DNA of 55,377 bases, from assembly GCA_029547225.1 (NCBI GenBank), contig JAKPPS010000039.1, positions 1 through 55,377 on the forward strand, in the 5' to 3' direction. The notes under the pieces are model-generated. The model was not told the origin of the DNA and searched no databases. It saw only the letters and a list, made by a program, of their open reading frames with translations. Shown one piece after another: positions 27,494 through 37,393 of the stretch. Position numbers and translations under genes: made by a program. Every line of letters starts with the position of its first letter. Positions within the stretch are counted from its first letter, which is position 1. Origin of the DNA: a bacterium (lineage in GTDB: Bacteria; Patescibacteriota; Dojkabacteria; SC72; WJKH01).

Positions 27494-29017
27494 CTATCTC
27501 ACAAAAGTTTTACTTGGATCAATAAGGAAACCTTTTAATTCTTTACGACCGATGAGTAGGGGAAAGATCATCTCTTTTTGGGTACTTATGATTGTCTCAA
27601 ATTTCATTGTTAGACCGCGCATTTTGATATCTATTTCGATAACAGGTTTTACACGGATTTTACCATCTTCAAAAATTTTTGCGAGACGGACTATTTCACC
27701 TTTATTATTCTCTTTTTCTATAATAACCTTTTCTACTTTATCAATAAATTCTTGAGCATCAGCATAATTTTCAAAGGATCTCGGTATATCCAATTTATTA
27801 AAATTTTTTATTGTTTCAGCAAAACCTATTTGAGCAGCAAGTCCATCATCGATACGAGAAGTTGTTATGCCAGTATCGAGTAAACCCTTGATGGTAGAAG
27901 TTTTTTGTTTAATTTTGATTTTATTTTTTTTCAGTTTGATTTTAGTTGTTGGCTTATGATAAACAATAATTTTCTCTACAAGATTGACTATTTCTTTACC
28001 TGATAACTGTTCAATATCCTCCTCAACTTGACCTCCGAAAAGATCTTTTGCAATCCTGATACCATGTTTATCATTTTTTATGTTTATTTTCTTAACTAGT
28101 TCGAGACGATCTCTTAGTCCACACATATTAGCTATTTGGATCGCTAGACCGGGTCTAGCGTTGAGTTCAAAGACCATAGGGCCATTATCTCGGTCAATCG
28201 CGATGTCGACACCTGCGAAGCCAAGGCCACTAGCTTTTTGGCATTTGATGGAAATATCTAATATTTCGTTCCAATAAGGGATTTTGAAACCTCTTAAAGG
28301 AAGATTAATATCTAAATCAAGCGTTGAATCAACAATGTCATAAATATCGTCGATAAGGGATTTTTTATTTCTATGGATAGCGACAGTTGTCAATCCTGAA
28401 GCTAAATCGATACCGACACCGATGCCTCCAGCGTGGAGATTTGCAGTACCATTAGATTCTTTTGTTGGGATGCGCAATTCTGCCATAATAGGGACACCTT
28501 TAAAAACAATAACTCGAACATCTGGAACTCCTTTATAACAATATTGTTTTAATGTGGCGTCGTTTTTTAAGCGCTCTTCAATTATTGCAATATCTTTCTC
28601 TTCACCCATCGAAAATCTACCGTCTAATATGTTTTCGATATGTAATTGGATGTCTCTTTGAGTCATAATTTGTCCATTTGGCCTAATCCATGCCTGTTGG
28701 TCATTTACAAGTTTTTTTTGTTTTCCGTAAAAAACAATAATTCCATTTCCTCCTGTACCGCGGTTTGGCTTTATGACAAAACTTTTTGGTAAATTTGCCC
28801 AATCAAGATTGTTGATCTGTTTTTTACTTCGGATCACAAAAAATAATTCGGGAGTTTTTATGTTTATCCTCGAAAGTAGGCGCTTAGTTAATAATTTGCT
28901 GTCAACAATTTTTTTAGCCCAACGAGGATTGTATGGTCTTACATATTCTTGATTACGGCGATTTATACCCAATATCTCGCCAGTAATATTTTTATTTTGT
29001 AATATTTCTGCTATCAC
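27494..29017 (-). CDS. Alpha-L-glutamate-ligase-like ATP-grasp protein fused to C-terminal RimB/retropepsin-like aspartyl protease domain
   Basis: 'SFVIKPNRGTGGNGIIVF', 'FAGVDIAIDRDNGPMVFELNARPGLAIQIAN' (ATP-grasp); C-terminal 'IKGLLDTGITTSRIDDGLAAQIGF...FPLLIGRKELKGFLIDPSKTFV' (DTG plus LLIGR..L, PF05618-like). Confidence 0.87.
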   Translation of the reverse strand: MIAEILQNKNITGEILGINRRNQEYVRPYNPRWAKKIVDSKLLTKRLLSRINIKTPELFFVIRSKKQINNLDWANLPKSFVIKPNRGTGGNGIIVFYGKQKKLVNDQQAWIRPNGQIMTQRDIQLHIENILDGRFSMGEEKDIAIIEERLKNDATLKQYCYKGVPDVRVIVFKGVPIMAELRIPTKESNGTANLHAGGIGVGIDLASGLTTVAIHRNKKSLIDDIYDIVDSTLDLDINLPLRGFKIPYWNEILDISIKCQKASGLGFAGVDIAIDRDNGPMVFELNARPGLAIQIANMCGLRDRLELVKKINIKNDKHGIRIAKDLFGGQVEEDIEQLSGKEIVNLVEKIIVYHKPTTKIKLKKNKIKIKQKTSTIKGLLDTGITTSRIDDGLAAQIGFAETIKNFNKLDIPRSFENYADAQEFIDKVEKVIIEKENNKGEIVRLAKIFEDGKIRVKPVIEIDIKMRGLTMKFETIISTQKEMIFPLLIGRKELKGFLIDPSKTFVR

Positions 29018-29666
29018 GCTCGAGTATTTGTTTAAATCTAAATAATTCTGTGAATCTCAAAGAGCTTGATTTACCAATCAAAACATTGATTAAAATTATG
29101 ATAGCTAATATCCACAAATTCCCGAATAGAAAGTTTGATATTGGGGCAAATTTCATAATCGACCAGCCAAGTAAAGCAATTAAAATGGTTTCAGCGATTG
29201 ATCTGATCGTTGTTGCTATATCCTTTTTAATGTAAATTTTCAGGATAAAATCTGATAAGGTCGCTATCAAAGCTACTGAGACGGGTGATAGAGTAGAGAA
29301 GTTTAGTCCAAATTGTAAAAATGGAATAGCGTTAACTAATAATAGTACTCCTGCTAAAACCAATACGAGAATTATGTAATTGGTTGTTAGTCTGGCGATA
29401 TAATGCATCCTAATTTTTTTTAATAAGGCATGCGAAAGTAATGTAGTTGCTATTACTATCAGTGTAAAAAATATTCCAAGTTTAGCGCCAGAAAGAAAAT
29501 ATGCAAGAGCTAAAATAAGTGCTGGGTACACTCCCAGGCCTTTGAGTCCAATAAGATATCTGAATACATTTGTTAAAGTTGCCGTAACCGGAATCAAGAT
29601 AATCAGGGTTAATATCATCTCTTGTGATAATCCATTATTTGTAAGCCACATTGTTATTTCATTCAT
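28992..29666 (-). CDS. 7TM_transglut-like integral membrane protein, overlapping the downstream ATP-grasp gene
   Basis: Hydrophobic; 'LIPVTATLTNVFRYLIGLKGLGVYPALILALAYFLSGAKLGIFFTLIVIATTLLSHALLKKIRMHYIARLTTNYIILV' resembles the 7TM module found with inactive transglutaminases. 26-bp overlap. Confidence 0.72.
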   Translation of the reverse strand: MNEITMWLTNNGLSQEMILTLIILIPVTATLTNVFRYLIGLKGLGVYPALILALAYFLSGAKLGIFFTLIVIATTLLSHALLKKIRMHYIARLTTNYIILVLVLAGVLLLVNAIPFLQFGLNFSTLSPVSVALIATLSDFILKIYIKKDIATTIRSIAETILIALLGWSIMKFAPISNFLFGNLWILAIIILINVLIGKSSSLRFTELFRFKQILERDSRNITK

Positions 29667-29821
29667 GCGGATATTTTACCATATTATGATATATTTTTGT
29701 ATAGTTATATATAAATATCTTATAGCGGTCCATTCCAGAAATATAAGCGGGGGTTATAGTAAAAAGTTAGATTTCAAATTAGAAAAGGGTTATAATTTAC
29801 TTAATTAAGCAAATAAATTTT

Positions 29822-30226
29822 TTGAGAGTTATTATGGATGATCAAATTTTAAATACAATAAGTCGTAAGATAGAAACCGCAGAGGACTGGAAGATTTTTA
29901 TTGAGCAGTATGTAAGCCTAATTGAGAATGAGTTTGCAATTTGGGAGGCAAAGATTTCTGATTCAGCGAATATTCACGACTTAGCTGTTGCAATGCCAGC
30001 ATTGATAACATTGGTAAATACACTCGGATATTTTCGTGGCCAGGATGGAGTTTTCAGTAGTCTAAATATGGGTATTCGCCTTGAAATGAATAATCAGCTG
30101 TATGAATATGAAAATACTTTCAATAAAAGGCTTCAGAAATTGATTGATGTGATAATGCAATCGGAGGAGAAAAATATTTATATTCAGACTCTTCAGAACT
30201 ATTTCATAAATTCGAGAATAGGATAA
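29822..30226 (+). CDS. Hypothetical protein, 134 aa
   Basis: Clean ORF with ATG at 29834 as alternative; no recognised motif. Confidence 0.6.
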   Translation: MRVIMDDQILNTISRKIETAEDWKIFIEQYVSLIENEFAIWEAKISDSANIHDLAVAMPALITLVNTLGYFRGQDGVFSSLNMGIRLEMNNQLYEYENTFNKRLQKLIDVIMQSEEKNIYIQTLQNYFINSRIG

Positions 30227-30461
30227 GGGCTTCTGCAAAGTATTTTAAGTATAATATCTAATTATAAATAGATTATTTGCTTTTTAAGTCTTTTGAATCT
30301 GTTGGATTCCAGGGATAACTGATGTCTTTACAAAATGTGCGATTAGAGTCGCCTCGAATGATAAGATAGATCTATAAAATTTAGTGAAAAGCGTTTTCTT
30401 AATTATTTGTTAATTTTCCTAGAATGTTGCGGTATATAGTAGACTCTGATAGAATTGCCAC

Positions 30462-31547
30462 ATGCAAACCGAAAATACTGTAAGTGCTGGCAAAAAGATC
30501 TCTGAGAAAATTGATAAAATAATATCAAAATCAAATCGTATCCTGGTATTGTCGCATTTTTCTCCAGATCCAGATTCTCTAGGTTCTGCGCTATTTTGTT
30601 TTGGCACAATAAGGGCAAAGTATCCAAATAAAGAGGTTCGTGTTTTTGTCGAAGGGACAATGGCAAAAGAGGCGCGTCGATTAAAGTATTCCGAAGAGAT
30701 AGGAAATGGTAATTTATACACTGAGTTGCAAGATTACAAACCTGATCTAATTATCTCATGCGATGGCCAAAATTGGGATAGGTTTTCAAGGATTGAGGGT
30801 GGTAAAGCACGCGATTTTGTTACTTTGAATTCAATATCTACGATAACCTTTGATCACCATTTTGATGGTTTTACAGATAAATATGATATTTATTATAATA
30901 CGAGCACTACTTCAACATGTGAACTTGTGTATGATGTATTCATAACAGATCTACAATACCCATTTTTTGATCGCTCTGATGAACTTATACTTTTGGGTAT
31001 TATCGGTGACACAAACCGTTTTAGATACAAAAACCCTAATCATCGCAAGACTTTCAAGATAGTATCGGATATTATTGATCGAGGTACAGACATCGAATAT
31101 GTTCAATTATTATCTGATTATGTGACAAGAGACCAACTAAAAGTCATTAGCCATCTGATAGAAAACTATTCATATGGGGAAGATTACAATTATAGCTTTA
31201 TTAGCGAAACTTTTTACAATGAAAATGTTAAAGATCAACTTACTGATGATGAATATTCTTCAGCTTGTCATCACTTTATGGATCATTTCTTGCGTATAGT
31301 TGAGCCAAATAAGTGGGGTTTTATACTTGCACCAAAATTATATCCTGATGGAAAGATAATATATAAAGGCTCTTTTAGATCAATGTCAGATATTATTGAT
31401 ACAACAGTATTTTCGAAGAAATTAAATGGTGGAGGTCACAAGTGTGCATCTGGTTTCGTTGTTGAAGCTTCCAAGCTAAAAATTGCTTTGGCAAAAGTAA
31501 TCTCAGTTATTGAGGAAAACAGAGATATTGCTTATAAAACAGCTTAA
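30462..31547 (+). CDS. DHH-family phosphoesterase (NrnA-like)
   Basis: 'ILVLSHFSPDPDSLGSALF', 'TITFDHHFDG', 'LGIIGDTNRFRYKN', C-terminal 'LNGGGHKCASGF'. Confidence 0.9.
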   Translation: MQTENTVSAGKKISEKIDKIISKSNRILVLSHFSPDPDSLGSALFCFGTIRAKYPNKEVRVFVEGTMAKEARRLKYSEEIGNGNLYTELQDYKPDLIISCDGQNWDRFSRIEGGKARDFVTLNSISTITFDHHFDGFTDKYDIYYNTSTTSTCELVYDVFITDLQYPFFDRSDELILLGIIGDTNRFRYKNPNHRKTFKIVSDIIDRGTDIEYVQLLSDYVTRDQLKVISHLIENYSYGEDYNYSFISETFYNENVKDQLTDDEYSSACHHFMDHFLRIVEPNKWGFILAPKLYPDGKIIYKGSFRSMSDIIDTTVFSKKLNGGGHKCASGFVVEASKLKIALAKVISVIEENRDIAYKTA

Positions 31548-31670
31548 AATACGATCATCATTGCCAAATACTTTTAATGTGAGAAATTGAATATCATTCA
31601 TAATACTTAACAAGAAAATTAGTTTAAGTACTCAGAATTTTAATGTGAGAAGGGTGACAAATCAATCAGA

Positions 31671-31724
31671 GCATGGGTAGTCATGGGTGGAGTTGATTGG
31701 AACGCGATGTGGTTGGTGGCATAC
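31671..31724 (-). repeat. Bipartite intergenic element family 1, copy B
   Basis: Minus strand GTATGCCACCAACC-N24-CCATGACTACCCA(T)GC. Confidence 0.85.
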
Positions 31725-31758
31725 TATAAATCTCACAAAAATGTCTGGTGTGTATTAA

Positions 31759-31786
31759 TAAAAAAAAACTCCCCGGTTAAGGGGAG
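31759..31786 (-). terminator. Rho-independent terminator downstream of rplL
   Basis: Minus strand CTCCCC-TTAACC-GGGGAG followed by a T-run. Confidence 0.92.
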
Positions 31787-31815
31787 CCTTTCTTTACAAT
31801 TGATTTTGAATCAAA

Positions 31816-32217
31816 TTACTTTAATTCAACTTTAGCACCAGCCTCTTCGAATTGCTTCTGAATTTCTGCTGCTGCATCTTTTGAAACACCCTCTTTAATC
31901 TTCTGAGGTGCTGATTCAACAAGATTCTTTGCCTCTACAAGACCCATCTCTGTAATTGCTCTTACGACCTTGATTACATCGATTTTTCTTGCACCTGCAT
32001 CTGTAAGAACTACATCAAATGATGTTTTCTCTTCTTCTGCGGCTGCTGCTGGAGCTGCTGCTGCAACTGCTACTGGAGCTGCTGCACTTACTCCAAATTT
32101 CTCTTCCATAACTTTAACGAGGTCTGCTAACTCTAGTACTGACATTTTTTCTACAATCTCTAGAACTTTTGTTGCATTCTCTGATAATGTTGGAAGTGCT
32201 TTTGTCTCTTCTGCCAT
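31816..32217 (-). CDS. rplL: 50S ribosomal protein L7/L12
   Basis: Ala-rich hinge; '[71 protein letters not shown]'. Confidence 0.97.
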   Translation of the reverse strand: MAEETKALPTLSENATKVLEIVEKMSVLELADLVKVMEEKFGVSAAAPVAVAAAAPAAAAEEEKTSFDVVLTDAGARKIDVIKVVRAITEMGLVEAKNLVESAPQKIKEGVSKDAAAEIQKQFEEAGAKVELK

Positions 32218-32256
32218 TTTTGTAAATATTATAAATTAAATACTATTATTTAAGGC

Positions 32257-32781
32257 TTAATTGCCTTTGCTCGATAACTCACCTAATACTCTTACAAAAC
32301 CTCTAACATTGCCAGTTACAGCATTCATAAATCCTGTAAGTGGAGCATTTAGAGAACCAAGTAATTTTGCTAATAATTCTGGCTTTGATGGGATTTCTGC
32401 CAATCCTGCTGTTGATTTCTCATCAAAATAGGCATTATCTACAACGCTGAATTTATAGCCTAATAGGTCTTCATTTTTTGTCTGAACTTCTTTTAACAAT
32501 TTTGCAACTACAGTTGGATCTTCTTTATAAGCGATAATCGCTGTTTGACCATCAAATTCTGATGCTTTGAGTGGCTGATTTTTATCCTGCAGTGCCAATT
32601 TGAATAATGTGTTTTTTACAACAACATATTTTGCATTTTGCTCTGCCAATTTCTTTTTGAAATCGGTGATTGTTACATTGTCGATCCTATCAGGATTGAT
32701 TGCAATAAAACCTGCACTTTCGGCAAGTATAGCTTTGTAACTATCAAGCAATTGCTCTTTATCTGTCTTTAGTTTTGGCAT
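32257..32781 (-). CDS. rplJ: 50S ribosomal protein L10
   Basis: L10 pattern 'DFKKKLAEQNAKYVVVKNTLFKLAL'; adjacent to rplL. Confidence 0.95.
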   Translation of the reverse strand: MPKLKTDKEQLLDSYKAILAESAGFIAINPDRIDNVTITDFKKKLAEQNAKYVVVKNTLFKLALQDKNQPLKASEFDGQTAIIAYKEDPTVVAKLLKEVQTKNEDLLGYKFSVVDNAYFDEKSTAGLAEIPSKPELLAKLLGSLNAPLTGFMNAVTGNVRGFVRVLGELSSKGN

Positions 32782-32892
32782 TTGCTTTAAACTTTAAGTT
32801 ATGTAAAAAAGACTCAATAGCATGAAATACGCTTACGATACAATTAAGTACCTTCCGTAATAAATTGTCTACTATTTGAATCAACTTAGTCT

Positions 32893-32984
32893 CACAGTGC
32901 TGACAAGCAATTAATAATTGATTTATAAGCTAGATTTCTCTAATTTGTCAGTAAACCAATTAACACTGTTTCTTCGACTGTGGG
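32893..32984 (-). promoter_or_regulatory. Structured rplJ leader (L10-leader-like)
   Basis: Minus strand nested pairing CTGACAA/TTGTCAG and CAGTG/CACTG, alternative CACAGT/ACTGTG pairing, between the promoter and rplJ. Confidence 0.6.
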
Positions 32985-32985
32985 T

Positions 32986-33014
32986 ATTATATACTAAGCT
33001 TGCGATTATTTCAA
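32986..33014 (-). promoter_or_regulatory. Sigma70-type promoter for rplJ-rplL
   Basis: Minus strand TTGAAA-N17-TATAAT. Confidence 0.8.
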
Positions 33015-33080
33015 GTGTCACCGTAAAGACATTTATTGATAGGGGAATGGAGAAATTACAGAATCGAAAGTCCAGGGATT

Positions 33081-33109
33081 AAAAAAAAACAGCCGATTTC
33101 TCGACTGTT
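33081..33109 (-). terminator. Rho-independent terminator between rplA and rplJ
   Basis: Minus strand AACAGTCGA-GAAA-TCGGCTGTT followed by a T-run. Confidence 0.9.
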
Positions 33110-33149
33110 TTCTATCTTCGATAAAAGTTATCTAAACAATTAATCTCAA

Positions 33150-33836
33150 TTATTCAACAATAATCTTATTTGCAAGACCCATTGAAACAGAGATATGAGC
33201 TGTTTTGATAGCTTGATTTGCTGGTTTAGCGACAATTTCTGCAGTTTTTGCAATACAAGCATTTACATTATCAATGATTTTTTGATCTTCCATGTCGGCT
33301 TTTCCTACTACAAAGTGCATAACGCCACTTTCATCACATGCAAATGTCATTTTACCTTTCTTATATTCACTTATCGTACCTGTTAAATCTGTTGCAACTG
33401 TACCGTTCCTTGGGTTTGGCATAAGTCCTTTTGGACCGAGCTCTTTACCGAGGATAGCTATTTTAGGCATGACATCAGGTGTTGCGACAAGGATATCAAA
33501 ATCTATTTTGCCAGCTTTTACATCTTTGATTATTTCATCAAGGCCTACAAGATCTGCTCCTGCTTTCTTTGCTTCATCGAATTTCTCAGGAGTTGTTATA
33601 ACTGCAATCTTTATCGATTTAGCGATAGGATAGGGTAGAGCAATAGATCCTTTGATTGATTTTGCATCTTTCTCTTTTGGGACATTTATTGCAACATGTA
33701 ATTCCATTGTGCCAACAAATTTTGAGTATGAAGATTTTTTAACTTCTTTTACTGCTTGTTCGATTGGCATCGCTGTTGTAGTATGTTTCTTTACTATTTC
33801 TTGATATTTTTTTCCGTGTTTTGCCATTGTTTTCAA
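33150..33836 (-). CDS. rplA: 50S ribosomal protein L1
   Basis: 'GLMPNPRNGTVATDL', 'LAILGKELGPKGLMP'-type motif; ATG for MAKHGKK at 33827. Confidence 0.96.
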   Translation of the reverse strand: MKTMAKHGKKYQEIVKKHTTTAMPIEQAVKEVKKSSYSKFVGTMELHVAINVPKEKDAKSIKGSIALPYPIAKSIKIAVITTPEKFDEAKKAGADLVGLDEIIKDVKAGKIDFDILVATPDVMPKIAILGKELGPKGLMPNPRNGTVATDLTGTISEYKKGKMTFACDESGVMHFVVGKADMEDQKIIDNVNACIAKTAEIVAKPANQAIKTAHISVSMGLANKIIVE

Positions 33837-33849
33837 TTCTAAAATTAGG

Positions 33850-34275
33850 TTATTCTATTACTTCAATACCCATCTGTTTGGCTGTACCTGCAATGATTTT
33901 TGTTGCTTGTGCCATATCAGTAGTATTTAGGTCAACCATTTTGACTTCTGCAATCTTTTTTAGTTGATCCTGAGTTATTTTACCAACTTTCTTTAAGTTT
34001 GGTGTCTCTGAACCCTTAGAGATTTTGAGCTCTCGTCTTATAAGTTCTGATGTTGGGGGTGTTTTTAAGATAAAACTAAAAGTTCTATCTTTGTAGATTG
34101 TGAGTATTACTGGTGTAAGGATTCCACCCATCTCTTTTGTTTTTTCATTGAACTGATTACAAAAATCTTGTCCATTGATACCATAAGGAGATAGTGTAGG
34201 ACCAATTGGAGGTCCCATTCTTGCAGCTCCTGCTGGGATAACCATCTTTATTACTTTTGTTATCTCTTTTGCCAT
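33850..34275 (-). CDS. rplK: 50S ribosomal protein L11
   Basis: 'IPAGAARMGPPIGPTLSPYGINGQDFCNQFNEKTKEMGG', 'KTPPTSELI'. Confidence 0.97.
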   Translation of the reverse strand: MAKEITKVIKMVIPAGAARMGPPIGPTLSPYGINGQDFCNQFNEKTKEMGGILTPVILTIYKDRTFSFILKTPPTSELIRRELKISKGSETPNLKKVGKITQDQLKKIAEVKMVDLNTTDMAQATKIIAGTAKQMGIEVIE

Positions 34276-34310
34276 ATTTTTAATTTCATAATTTAAGTTT
34301 AATTAGTATT

Positions 34311-34988
34311 CTACAGTCTTACTATCTGAGTGAAGTCCAATTCAACAGGTGCTTCTCGTCCCAAGAATGAGATAAGAACCTCTGCTTTACCTTTGGTTGC
34401 ATCAATCTTTTGTACACTGCCGATAAAATCAGCAAATGGACCTTCGGTGATTTTCACAGCATCACCTACATTGAATGAAGCTTGGTAAGCTGGTTGCTCT
34501 ATTTCCATGTACTTCATTATGGCTTTTACTTCGTTTTCAGGTAGAGGCCTCGGATATTTATCCGTTCTGACAAAACCAGTAACGCCATCTGTATTAACTA
34601 TCAATTCCCATGTTTTCTCATTAAGGACCATGTTGATAAGTAAGTATCCTGGGAAAATTCTGTCTTCTTTTACAACTTGTTGTCCGTTTTTGATAACAAT
34701 TTTCTTTTGTGTTGGCACTATAATCTCTCCGATGAAATCGTCAAGACCAGTTGCTTCAATTCTTTGTTTCATAGCTTTTGAAGCGCTTACTTCATGTCCA
34801 GTCTGTGTATTTACAACATACCATTTCTTATCTTGGCTATATTTCTTTAGGTTTTCAACATTATTCTCACCTTCAGTAGCTTCTTTAATATTTTTAGCTT
34901 CATCTTTGCGTGATATTTTTTTTGTTTTACCAAGTACCTGATCTGCTGATACTCTAACTTTTCGTGTTTTTCTTTTTGTCACTGCCAT
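34311..34988 (-). CDS. nusG: Transcription termination/antitermination protein NusG with basic N-terminal extension
   Basis: 'KWYVVNTQTGHEVSASKAMKQRIEATGLDDFIGEIIVPTQ', KOW 'VGDAVKITEGPFADFIGSVQKID'. Confidence 0.95.
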   Translation of the reverse strand: MAVTKRKTRKVRVSADQVLGKTKKISRKDEAKNIKEATEGENNVENLKKYSQDKKWYVVNTQTGHEVSASKAMKQRIEATGLDDFIGEIIVPTQKKIVIKNGQQVVKEDRIFPGYLLINMVLNEKTWELIVNTDGVTGFVRTDKYPRPLPENEVKAIMKYMEIEQPAYQASFNVGDAVKITEGPFADFIGSVQKIDATKGKAEVLISFLGREAPVELDFTQIVRL

Positions 34989-35022
34989 TTCTTTTGTATA
35001 AAAAAATTAATTGTAAAAAATC

Positions 35023-35337
35023 CTAGAATTGTGTCACTATCAATCTAAACACTGTATCTAAAAGTGTAATAAATAATGTCAGAAGAACACAAATAGTAAA
35101 TGTATAAACTGTTAATGATACTAACTGTTTCACTGAAGGGAAAACTACACCGTCAAGTAATAGAACGCGGGCTAAATCCGTGATAATACCTAATAATAAG
35201 CCACCGCCGACACCGATAATAAGTGCGTAAGTTAATCCAAGTGCCAAATAGCTGATGATACCTGCTACAAGACCAAAGATGATCCATGCGACTAATACTA
35301 CAATAAAATCAATTTTTTCAAGTTTTATTTTTTTCAT
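35023..35337 (-). CDS. secE: Preprotein translocase subunit SecE
   Basis: C-terminal 'GVVFPSVKQLVSLTVYTFTICVLLTLFITLLDTVFRLIV' and secE-nusG synteny; extra N-terminal TM segments. Confidence 0.8.
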   Translation of the reverse strand: MKKIKLEKIDFIVVLVAWIIFGLVAGIISYLALGLTYALIIGVGGGLLLGIITDLARVLLLDGVVFPSVKQLVSLTVYTFTICVLLTLFITLLDTVFRLIVTQF

Positions 35338-35401
35338 AACTTTAATGTTTAAACTAGAACAATTTTATCGAGATAAAAATTATCAATCGATAAAAGAAAA
35401 A

Positions 35402-35473
35402 CAGGCCCACCACGGCTCGAACGTGGAACTACGGTTTTGGAGACCGCTGTTTTACCATTGAAACTATGGGCCC
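35402..35473 (-). tRNA. tRNA-Trp (CCA)
   Basis: Minus strand GGGCCCA...CGGTCTCCAAAACCG (loop CTCCAAA)...TTCGAGCC...TGGGCCT, G discriminator. Confidence 0.93.
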
Positions 35474-35569
35474 GCAAACTGTATTTTAAGTAATCTGTTA
35501 CGCTAGTTGTTAAGGTAAAATATAGCGAGTCACAATCCCACTAATTATAAAGAGCTAATGAACCAATAT

Positions 35570-35737
35570 CTATTTAATTTTTCCTTCTTTATGCTCGGTA
35601 TGTTTGTTACATTTTGGACAAAACTTATTAATTGTCATTTTGTCTTTCATGTTACTACTTTTCAACTGAGTGTAATTTCTGTTTTTGCAGTCAACGCACT
35701 CTAAACCGATATAATTTTTCTTGTTTTTCTTTGCCAT
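35570..35737 (-). CDS. rpmG: 50S ribosomal protein L33 (55 aa, below ORF-track cutoff)
   Basis: MAKKNKKNYIGLECVDCKNRNYTQLKSSNMKDKMTINKFCPKCNKHTEHKEGKIK; CxxC...CxxC zinc ribbon; upstream of tRNA-Trp/secE. Confidence 0.93.
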   Translation of the reverse strand: MAKKNKKNYIGLECVDCKNRNYTQLKSSNMKDKMTINKFCPKCNKHTEHKEGKIK

Positions 35738-35885
35738 GTTGAAATAAATAATAGCTAAATTACTTTACGAATAAATACAAGTGATTATATGAGAAATTTC
35801 GCTCGGGGTCAATTGGGTTATTATCTCATATTCTGGATTAATTTACAACAGCTTACATAAACAGAATATTTACTTATTAAAACCC

Positions 35886-37271
35886 TTATTCTGATACGGT
35901 ATTTTTTAAAGTGTTGATAATCCCACGTCCAGCCATTATGCCAGTAGCAGCTGCACCGGTTATCGTGCCTGATAATCCTGAAGCATCACCGGCCACAAAA
36001 AGATTTTTAAGCTGGGTCTCAAGGTTGTTATCTGTTTCGATAATCGAAGATCTAAATTTTACTTCAGGAGCATAAAGCAGGGTAGAGGCTCCGTTAATTC
36101 CGGGCATAACTTTATCAAGGATTTCTAGCCCTTCAAGGATATTTACGATTATTCTGTGTGGAAGTGCCATTGAGATATCACCAGGTGTTACTTCTGTATG
36201 CGAAGGTTTGAAAATTGTTTTATCAATACGACTCCATGTACTCCTCCGACCTTTTTTTAGGTCAATTAGCCTTTGTAAAATTGGTTTATTACCCCCAATA
36301 GTTGATGCTAATCGGGCAATTGATTCTGCATAAGCGACAGTATTTTCCACGGGTTCTGTAAGATTTACCTCACAGAGAAAAGCAAAATTAGATGTTTGTG
36401 AGTCATGAGAGGAGTTGGAATGCCCATTTACACATACAAAACCTGGATATTTTTCTGTTGCCACAACTCCGTTTGGACAAGAGCAAAAAGTCCTAACTAT
36501 ATCGTCAAAGGTTGGAGTCCTAATTTTAAAAACGACTTCGTATAATGCCTCGGAATACTTTTTCATGATTATTGCAGGAAATTCAACTCTGACACCAACT
36601 TCTACAGTATCATAAACATAATTTATTTCATATTTTAAACTTATAGTTTGTAGCCAACGTGTTCCAATGCGACCGGGTGCCACAAGAACTTTCTTTGCTT
36701 TGATAATTGAGCCATCTTCTCGTATGACTCCAGTGCAAATTTTTTTATTATCTTTATAATTTTCAACTAATAAATCGCTGATTTTACAATTCTCGATTAA
36801 GCTGATACCTAGCGATTTTAACTCATTCTGAAAATCTTGAATAAACGTGTGAAGCCGATCTGTGCCAACATGACGAGCTTTCCGAACTATTAAATCAATA
36901 TCTTTACGGTGAGCTTCGTTTACTAATTTTTGTGCGAGTTTTGGATCTTCGGGGTATGAAATACCATCTATATCAGAATCAAGAAATTTCTTTTCGATAG
37001 AATCTAATATTTTTGTATATTCTTCAGCCGAGATATAACGAAAAGCTTTTTCATGTGATAGCTTAGGAGTAAAGTGCAATTTGCCATCTGAAAAAGTACC
37101 AGCACCACCGAAACCTTGCATTACTTCTTTAGGATTTCTGTTTTCAACTAAATGCCCCATGTCTAGTAGAGCTATTCTACTGTTAGGAGATTTCGATGCT
37201 ATTTCATAAGCTGCAAACATACCTGCAGGACCAGCACCGACAATAACAATATCGAAAGAATTTTTCTTCAT
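35886..37271 (-). CDS. FAD-dependent oxidoreductase (COG2509-like)
   Basis: 'IVIVGAGPAGMFAAYEIA', 'GFGGAGTFSDGKLHF', C-terminal 'LFVAGDASGLSGTITGAAATGIMAG'. Confidence 0.87.
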   Translation of the reverse strand: MKKNSFDIVIVGAGPAGMFAAYEIASKSPNSRIALLDMGHLVENRNPKEVMQGFGGAGTFSDGKLHFTPKLSHEKAFRYISAEEYTKILDSIEKKFLDSDIDGISYPEDPKLAQKLVNEAHRKDIDLIVRKARHVGTDRLHTFIQDFQNELKSLGISLIENCKISDLLVENYKDNKKICTGVIREDGSIIKAKKVLVAPGRIGTRWLQTISLKYEINYVYDTVEVGVRVEFPAIIMKKYSEALYEVVFKIRTPTFDDIVRTFCSCPNGVVATEKYPGFVCVNGHSNSSHDSQTSNFAFLCEVNLTEPVENTVAYAESIARLASTIGGNKPILQRLIDLKKGRRSTWSRIDKTIFKPSHTEVTPGDISMALPHRIIVNILEGLEILDKVMPGINGASTLLYAPEVKFRSSIIETDNNLETQLKNLFVAGDASGLSGTITGAAATGIMAGRGIINTLKNTVSE

Positions 37272-37393
37272 AATTGAGAATTTGAGAGGTTAACAAATAA
37301 TTATACTAGGATAATTCGCTTTGTCAAAAACATTGTTATGACTTTATTACTCTCGGGTCTTTATTTGATGAAAAATTGGAAAAGGGGATACAG

